Assembly: GCA_963754065.1 (NCBI GenBank) | Contig: CAVWFH010000019.1 | Coordinates: forward strand, 15,853-79,852 | Source: JALORV01 sp963754065 | GTDB lineage: Bacteria; Pseudomonadota; Gammaproteobacteria; Burkholderiales; Burkholderiaceae_F | Direction: 5' to 3' | Length of the DNA: 64,000 bases | Shown here: positions 55,809 to 64,000 of the stretch, piece after piece | Numbering within the stretch: position 1 is the stretch's first letter | Layout of the letters: each line of letters starts with the position of its first letter | Program-made: the position numbers and the translations under genes | The notes under the pieces: model-generated | Told to the model about the DNA's origin: nothing | Seen by the model: only the letters and a program-made list of their open reading frames with translations | Databases searched by the model: none

Positions 55809-57416
55809 TTAGTCCGGCCCCCAGCGCGTGTGCAGGCGCGTGTCGAGGTCGAGCTCGAGATCGGACGCCGGAACAGTGGCGGGATTGCCGCGAGGCCCGA
55901 CGCCGCGCGTCGTGGTCCCACGGATCGTCATCGGCGGTTCTCGATTCGGCGCCAGTCCCCCCAGCGTCCCGGGCGACGGGAAGTACTGCGACAGGCGCTG
56001 CCGGACCTGCTCTGCCTGCTGGCGCAGCCCGTGCCGCGAATACGTCGTGAACAGTCCGAGCAGGCAGTCCGCCAGTTGCCGCCCGTACAGGTTCTTGGTG
56101 GTGTCGTGACCCAGCAATCCATCCAGTACACGCAGCGCGGCGGCATCCTCGCGCGTGGCAACGAGACGCCGCGCCAGCCGCAGCTGCTCGTCGACCGGGA
56201 GCACGGCCAGCACGTGCGGCTGGCTCATCTGCGTGTACACCGCCCGCAGCTCGGTGCGCGCATGCCGCGTACGGATCCAGAGCGCGCGCAACGCCGCGTC
56301 GGCCAGCGTGTCCTTGTCGCGACCCAGCAAGGCCATGTTGAAGTACGCGGTGGCGTACTGCGTGTTGGTCGGATCTTCCTGCAGCAGTTCTGAATAGGCG
56401 CGCGCCGCGCGCCGCGTGTCGAGCTTGGCAGCCGCCTGGCGGGCTTCGGTCAGCAGCGTCGACTTGCGTTCCGCCGGTGCCTCGGCGTACTGCTCATCGA
56501 GGATGCGGTCGACCTTGGTGTCGTCTGCGGGCTTCAGCAACCACGCGATGATGGCACCTGCGATGAAGCCGGCGATGTGGGCGTCGTACGCCACCCGCGC
56601 CCCGGACGAGAGTGCCCACTGGACCGCCTCGATCACCAGCCATACCGGCAGCAGCGCCAGCGCCGGGATGCGTGCGGTGTTGAAGTAGACGAACAGCCAA
56701 TAGAAGACGGGCACCTTGCGGGTGCCGTAAAGGACGGCGACCATCGCCATCGTGCCCGCTATGGCGCCGGACGCGCCGATCAGGCCCTGGTCGCTGACCA
56801 GCAGGTGCACTGCGCCGGCGATCATGCCGCTGCCAAGATACGCGAGAAGGAAGCGCGCGCGTCCCAGGGCTGCTTCGGCGAACGGACCGGCCAGCAGCAG
56901 TACCGCCATGTTGCCCAGCAGGTGCATCGCGTCGCCATGCAGGAACTGGTAGGTAAAGAGGCGCACCAGGTCCGCGGAGCCTGGTTCGAGCGCGAACCGT
57001 TGCGTGAATACCTGCGACATCAGGCCCTGGAATCGATCGCGATACTCGCGCCAGGCCGCGTAGCCGGGTTCGTCGGTGCGGACCACCAGGCCGGCCTTCA
57101 GATCCTTCATGAACTCGCGATCGTGCTGCATGACCACCAGCACGGCGCGCGCATCGTCATCGCTCGGTCCGGAACGGATCGCACGCAGCACCTGCATCGC
57201 CTTGCGGTCGTTGCGCCGTTCGAGATAAGCCGCGTAGCGCGGCATCTCGACCTGAGGCAACGTGGTGCTGAAGTAGTAGTCGGCGGCGCGCTGGTAGGCC
57301 GCGTTGTCGCCCGACTGCAGTATCAGGTAGACGAGCAGGTTGACGACCACGAGCGCAAGCGTCACCACCGGCAACGACTTGGCGGTGAAGCGGGTCTGGT
57401 ATGGAAGGATCAGCAT
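55809..57416 (-). CDS. Rhomboid-family intramembrane serine protease with long C-terminal extension
   Basis: A 535-residue protein. Catalytic Ser216 in GASGAIAG and His280 in YDAHIAGF; oxyanion residues in HGDAMHLLGNM (160-170). There is one membrane segment at 15-33, then a ~110-residue periplasmic or cytoplasmic insert, then the six-helix rhomboid core (150-295). Residues 300-500 are helical repeats resembling TPRs, ending in a Thr/Arg/Gly-rich tail. Substrates unknown. It is 3 nt upstream of tal on the same strand. Confidence 0.88.
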   Translation of the reverse strand: MLILPYQTRFTAKSLPVVTLALVVVNLLVYLILQSGDNAAYQRAADYYFSTTLPQVEMPRYAAYLERRNDRKAMQVLRAIRSGPSDDDARAVLVVMQHDREFMKDLKAGLVVRTDEPGYAAWREYRDRFQGLMSQVFTQRFALEPGSADLVRLFTYQFLHGDAMHLLGNMAVLLLAGPFAEAALGRARFLLAYLGSGMIAGAVHLLVSDQGLIGASGAIAGTMAMVAVLYGTRKVPVFYWLFVYFNTARIPALALLPVWLVIEAVQWALSSGARVAYDAHIAGFIAGAIIAWLLKPADDTKVDRILDEQYAEAPAERKSTLLTEARQAAAKLDTRRAARAYSELLQEDPTNTQYATAYFNMALLGRDKDTLADAALRALWIRTRHARTELRAVYTQMSQPHVLAVLPVDEQLRLARRLVATREDAAALRVLDGLLGHDTTKNLYGRQLADCLLGLFTTYSRHGLRQQAEQVRQRLSQYFPSPGTLGGLAPNREPPMTIRGTTTRGVGPRGNPATVPASDLELDLDTRLHTRWGPD

Positions 57417-57419
57417 TGA

Positions 57420-58364
57420 TCAGTCCATCGCTTCGATCAGTGCCTCGAGCCGTCGCGTGTCAGCGGCGAAGATCCGTATGCCCTCGGCGAGCTTCTCGGC
57501 CGCCATCGCGTCGTCATTCAGGGCAAAGCGGAATTCGCTCTCTTGCAGGGCGGGCTCGCGACCGGACGCAGCCGGCGCGGCGAGCCTGCGCTCGACATCA
57601 CCGTGCGCGGAGGCGAGCTCGTCGAGCAGCTCCGGGCTGATCGTCAGCAGATCGCAGCCCGAAAGTGCCAGGATCTGTCCGACATTGCGGAAACTCGCGC
57701 CCATGATTTCGGTAGGGTACCCGCCACTTTTCAGTCGCGCATGGATCGTCCGCACCGACCGGACGCCCGGGTCGCCGTCGCCACGCATCGCGGTTTCGTC
57801 CCAGCCCGGACCGGCGGACTTCTTGTGCCAGTCGTAAATGCGGCCGACAAACGGGGAAATCAGTGTTGCTCCGGCCTGTGCCGCGGCCACGGCCTGCGCA
57901 GTCGAAAACAGCAGCGTGATGTTGCAGTGAACACCCTCTCGCTCGAGGACCTCCGCGGCGCGTATGCCCTCCCAGGTCGCTGCGATCTTGATCAGCACGC
58001 GTGCGGGGTCGGCGCCGCGTCGCCTGTAAAGGTCGATCAGGCGACGTGCCCGCTCGATGGTCGCGCGCGTGTCGAACGACAGGCGGGCATCCACCTCGGT
58101 GGAGACGCGGCCGTCGACCAGTTGCAGAATCTTCGTGCCAAAGGCGACCAGCACGTGGTCAAGCCTGTGCGCAAGGCTTTCGGAAGACGCCTCGCGGACC
58201 GCCGCGGCAACCAGCGGGCGATACGGTGGCTGCTGTGCCGCCTTCAGGATCAGGGACGGATTCGTCGTGGCGTCGCGCGGCCGCAGGCGTTCGATCGCCG
58301 TCAGGTCGCCGGTGTCGGCGACAATCGTGGTGTGGCGCTTCAGGCCCTCAAGGAGTGAGGTCAT
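57420..58364 (-). CDS. tal: Transaldolase
   Basis: A 314-residue pentose-phosphate enzyme. The Schiff-base Lys126 is in RVLIKIAATWEG; DATTNPSLIL near 31-40 and NITLLFSTAQA are family motifs; GRIYDWHKK and TEIMGASFRN follow. Start ATG 58364 (MTSLLEGLKRH) matches the family; the frame remains open far upstream across carA, which is coincidental. Divergent from carA. Confidence 0.94.
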   Translation of the reverse strand: MTSLLEGLKRHTTIVADTGDLTAIERLRPRDATTNPSLILKAAQQPPYRPLVAAAVREASSESLAHRLDHVLVAFGTKILQLVDGRVSTEVDARLSFDTRATIERARRLIDLYRRRGADPARVLIKIAATWEGIRAAEVLEREGVHCNITLLFSTAQAVAAAQAGATLISPFVGRIYDWHKKSAGPGWDETAMRGDGDPGVRSVRTIHARLKSGGYPTEIMGASFRNVGQILALSGCDLLTISPELLDELASAHGDVERRLAAPAASGREPALQESEFRFALNDDAMAAEKLAEGIRIFAADTRRLEALIEAMD

Positions 58365-58397
58365 CGACAGAGCGAGGTGATCGAGGCGCGCGCGCAA

Positions 58398-58403
58398 GAT
58401 ATA
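58398..58403 (+). promoter_or_regulatory. Probable carA promoter -10 element
   Basis: A consensus TATAAT in the 165-bp tal-carA spacer; the -35 region is poor. A GGGTTGG/CCAACCC hairpin lies between it and carA at about 58442-58463 and could act as a leader structure. Confidence 0.45.
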
Positions 58404-58529
58404 ATCGACAAGTTTATCTGTAGCCCATTTGCGGTAGCGCCGGGGTTGGGTGGTTTCCAACCCGCATATCGCAGGCCAGACGCCGGCAGTCGCCTCGGAC
58501 GGCCGGCGGTGGCGACAAGAGGAGTTGTT

Positions 58530-59708
58530 TTGCCCCCCCTGATCGTCGACTCGCGCCCCGTCGCGGCCCTCGTGCTGGCCGACGGAACGGTCTTTCGCGG
58601 CCGCTCCATCGGCGCTCCCGGCGAATCGCTCGGTGAGGTGGTATTCAACACCGCGATGACCGGGTATCAGGAAATCCTGACCGACCCGTCCTACGCCGGG
58701 CAGATCGTCACGCTGACTTATCCCCACATCGGCAATACCGGCGTCAACGACGACGACGAGGAAGCCGGACGCATCTTTGCCGCCGGACTGATCGTGCGCG
58801 ACGTGCCGCAGCGCGCCTCCAACTTCCGCATGCAGCGCGACCTGTCGACCTACCTGCGCGATCACGGCATCGTCGGCATTGCCGACATCGACACGCGTCG
58901 GCTGACCCGCATCCTGCGTGAAAAGGGAGCGCAGGCCGGCTGCATCGTGGCGGCGACCGAAGGCACGGCACTGGACGATGCAGTGATCACGTCCGCCCGC
59001 GCTCGCGCCCGGACCTACCCGGGCATGGCGGGGCAGGATCTCGCCAAAGTCGTATCGACGGCTTCTCCCTATGAATGGACCGAGGGCAGCTGGTGCCTTG
59101 CGCGCGCCGACGGCACACCCGGGCACGTCACGCCGGCAGCGACCCGCTTTCACGTCGTCGCCTATGACTTCGGCGTCAAGCGCAACATCCTGCGCCTGAT
59201 GGCCGACCGGGGCTGTCGCATCACCGTCGTGCCGGCGCAGACGCCGGCCGCCGACGCGCTGAAACTCGCACCCGACGGCATCTTCCTGTCCAATGGCCCG
59301 GGCGACCCGGAGCCCTGTAACTACGCGATCGAGGCAACGCGCGAGTTCATTGCTCGCAAGTTGCCGACCTTCGGCATTTGCCTCGGGCACCAGATCATGG
59401 GACTGGCGGTCGGCGGTCGTACGCTGAAGATGAAATTCGGACACCATGGTGCGAACCACCCGGTGCTCGATGTCGAGACGAAGAAGGTCTACATCACTAG
59501 CCAGAACCACGGCTTCGCCGTCGATGGGAGCTCACTTCCCGCCAACGCGCGCGTCACGCATGTGTCGCTCTTCGACGGATCGCTGCAGGGTTTCGCGCTC
59601 AGCGATGCGCCCGCATTCTGTTTCCAGGGGCACCCGGAAGCGAGCCCGGGTCCGCACGACATCCAGGATCTCTTCGACCGCTTCATCGCGGCGATGGAGG
59701 CGAAGTGA
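58530..59708 (+). CDS. carA: Carbamoyl-phosphate synthase small subunit (glutaminase)
   Basis: A 392-residue glutamine amidotransferase feeding ammonia to CarB for arginine and pyrimidine synthesis. N-terminal VLADGTVFRG and NTAMTGYQEILTDPSY; class I amidotransferase nucleophile Cys in FGICLGHQ; His/Glu in QGHPEASPGP. TTG start at 58530 is chosen: AGGAG lies 5 nt upstream and the protein then starts at the conserved place; the frame is open to 58377. gmhA begins 3 nt after its stop. Confidence 0.95.
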   Translation: MPPLIVDSRPVAALVLADGTVFRGRSIGAPGESLGEVVFNTAMTGYQEILTDPSYAGQIVTLTYPHIGNTGVNDDDEEAGRIFAAGLIVRDVPQRASNFRMQRDLSTYLRDHGIVGIADIDTRRLTRILREKGAQAGCIVAATEGTALDDAVITSARARARTYPGMAGQDLAKVVSTASPYEWTEGSWCLARADGTPGHVTPAATRFHVVAYDFGVKRNILRLMADRGCRITVVPAQTPAADALKLAPDGIFLSNGPGDPEPCNYAIEATREFIARKLPTFGICLGHQIMGLAVGGRTLKMKFGHHGANHPVLDVETKKVYITSQNHGFAVDGSSLPANARVTHVSLFDGSLQGFALSDAPAFCFQGHPEASPGPHDIQDLFDRFIAAMEAK

Positions 59709-59711
59709 GCT

Positions 59712-60324
59712 ATGCGGGGCAACGACGTGAGTGATCGCGACCTGGTGAGCACCGCGCTGCAGGAAGCTGCCGACAGCCTGTCGCGCCTGCAGGGGGAAGT
59801 CGCGACGCTCGACCGCATCGCGCAGGCCGGAAACCTGCTGGCAGACACCTTTGCCGCCGGCGGCAAGGCGTACTCCTGCGGCAACGGCGGCTCGATGTGC
59901 GATGCGATGCACTTTGCGGAAGAACTCACCGGGCGCTTCCGTGACAATCGTCCCGGCTACGCGGCGCTGGCGATCAGCGATCCCGGGCATCTGAGCTGCG
60001 TCGGCAACGACTACGGCTACGAACAGGTGTTTGCGCGCTTCATCGAGGCACACGGACGCACGGGCGACGTGCTGCTCGCCATCACGACCAGTGGGACGAG
60101 CCGCAACGTGATCGCGGCGGCCCAGGCTGCGAAGCGGCTCGGCATGAAGGTCATTGCCCTGACCGGCCGCGCAGGCACGCCGATCACCGAACTTGCCGAC
60201 ATCGCGATCGTCACGCCGGGCGGCAAGTACGCGGACCGCGTGCAGGAACTGCATATCAAGGTGATCCACATCCTCATTGAACTTGTCGAGCGCCGGCTGG
60301 CGCCGGACAACTACCGGGCCCAGC

Positions 60325-60341
<17 letters not shown>
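59712..60341 (+). CDS. gmhA: Sedoheptulose-7-phosphate isomerase, SIS domain
   Basis: A 209-residue isomerase making D-glycero-D-manno-heptose 7-phosphate for the LPS inner core. GNGGSMCDAMHFAEELTGRF and AITTSGTSRNVIAA are the GmhA substrate and SIS motifs; ELHIKVIHILIE carries the C-terminal catalytic His. It sits between carA and carB, and its last 17 bases overlap the carB start. Start ATG 59712 or GTG 59727. Confidence 0.93.
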
Positions 60342-63552
<3,211 letters not shown>

Positions 63553-63611
63553 GGCTGGCTTCCGCGCGGCGGGTTGCGCTAAGGCGGCGCTTTGGCTAGA
63601 GTGACCCAGCG

Positions 63612-63639
63612 GCCCCGGCATTGCCGGGGCTTTGTTTTT
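63612..63639 (+). terminator. Rho-independent terminator after carB
   Basis: GCCCCGGC (63612-63619) pairs with GCCGGGGC (63623-63630), loop ATT, followed by TTTGTTTTT. It lies between carB and greA, 20 nt before the greA start. Confidence 0.85.
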
Positions 63640-63659
63640 CCCACGAGTTCCTGCGAGCA

Positions 63660-64000
63660 ATGCCCATACCCATTACGGCGCGTGGCGCCGAAAAGCTGAA
63701 GGCCGAACTGCAGCGACTGAAGGCTGTCGATCGGCCGACGGTCATTCAGGCGATCAAGGACGCGCGCGAAAAAGGCGATCTGTCGGAGAACGCCGAGTAC
63801 GACGCTGCACGCGAACGCCAGGGCTTCATCGAAGGTCGGATCCAGGAACTCGAAGGCAAGGTTTCGAGCCTGCAGATCATCGACCCGACCAAGGTCGACG
63901 CGGCCGGACGCATCGTCTTCGGCGCGACCGTCGAACTCGAGGACCAGCAGTCGGGCGAGGTGGTCAAGTACCAGATCGTCGGCGACGACGAGGCCGACAT
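63660..64000 (+). CDS. greA: Transcription elongation factor GreA (3 prime end outside window)
   Basis: The first 113 residues of GreA. MPIPITARGAEKLKAELQRL begins the coiled-coil that enters the RNA polymerase channel; the acidic tip is KGDLSENAEYDAARERQ (Asp41/Glu44 equivalents). The C-terminal FKBP-like domain starts near 85 and is cut at 64000. carB-greA adjacency is common in betaproteobacteria. Confidence 0.96.
   Translation, partial: MPIPITARGAEKLKAELQRLKAVDRPTVIQAIKDAREKGDLSENAEYDAARERQGFIEGRIQELEGKVSSLQIIDPTKVDAAGRIVFGATVELEDQQSGEVVKYQIVGDDEAD

Overview
This is a high-GC bacterial chromosome segment from a betaproteobacterium, most like Burkholderiales and relatives. The gene-order signatures are ubiG-gph and ompA next to gyrA; pheA-hisC-tyrA ... 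aroA-cmk-rpsA-ihfB-lapA-lapB-cysM; trxA-rho-rpmE; ffs (SRP RNA)-GNAT-dnaX-ybaB-recR; and carA-carB-greA. No genus can be named from the sequence alone. I see no phage, insertion sequence, CRISPR array, rRNA or tRNA. Almost everything is core metabolism and information processing.

Layout. 1-5687 (minus): a DUF748/AsmA-like envelope protein (cut by the window edge), gph, ubiG and an OmpA-domain porin. 5782-7131 (minus): an amidohydrolase/adenosine-type deaminase. 7346-13144 (plus): gyrA, then pheA, hisC and tyrA for aromatic amino acids. 13381-21296 (plus): a complete type IV pilus minor-pilin cluster, fimT-pilV-pilW-pilX-pilY1-pilE, sitting between tyrA and aroA. 21339-28573 (plus): aroA, cmk, rpsA, ihfB, lapA, lapB, cysM, with a small DUF2061-like membrane protein antisense to the end of aroA. 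28591-31884 (minus): cds1-like desulfhydrase, class I fumarase, YqhA. 32118-33856 (plus): htpX and a voltage-gated K+ channel. 33875-39314 (minus): MATE exporter, ArnT-like glycosyltransferase, rpmE2, rho, trxA. 39518-45585 (plus): an AddB/AddA-like recombination nuclease-helicase pair. 45719-49870 (plus): a lectin-like lipoprotein, SRP RNA, GNAT, dnaX, ybaB, recR. 49919-54319 (plus): MAPEG protein, CoA-transferase and an NMT1-type ABC importer. 54399-58364: a membrane/TPR protein, rhomboid protease (minus), transaldolase (minus). 58530-64000 (plus): carA, gmhA, carB and the start of greA.

The most striking feature is the pilus cluster: it splits the usual tyrA-aroA neighbourhood, and its adhesin gene pilY1 carries an unusual run of Cys/Gln/Trp-rich repeats. 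The same gene is broken by about a dozen frame changes. Single frame changes also occur in DUF748, hisC, tyrA, pilE, addB (two), addA and an ABC permease. Most behave as one extra base, and the protein continues recognisably in the next frame. Because conserved single-copy genes are hit, assembly or sequencing indels are the leading explanation; true decay of pilY1 remains possible.

No single gene here is a clearly new system. The better leads are the PilY1 repeat region, the location of the minor-pilin cluster, the long perfect hairpin directly after the SRP RNA, gmhA embedded in carA-carB, and several genes whose -10 element lies so close to the start codon that leaderless transcription is predicted.
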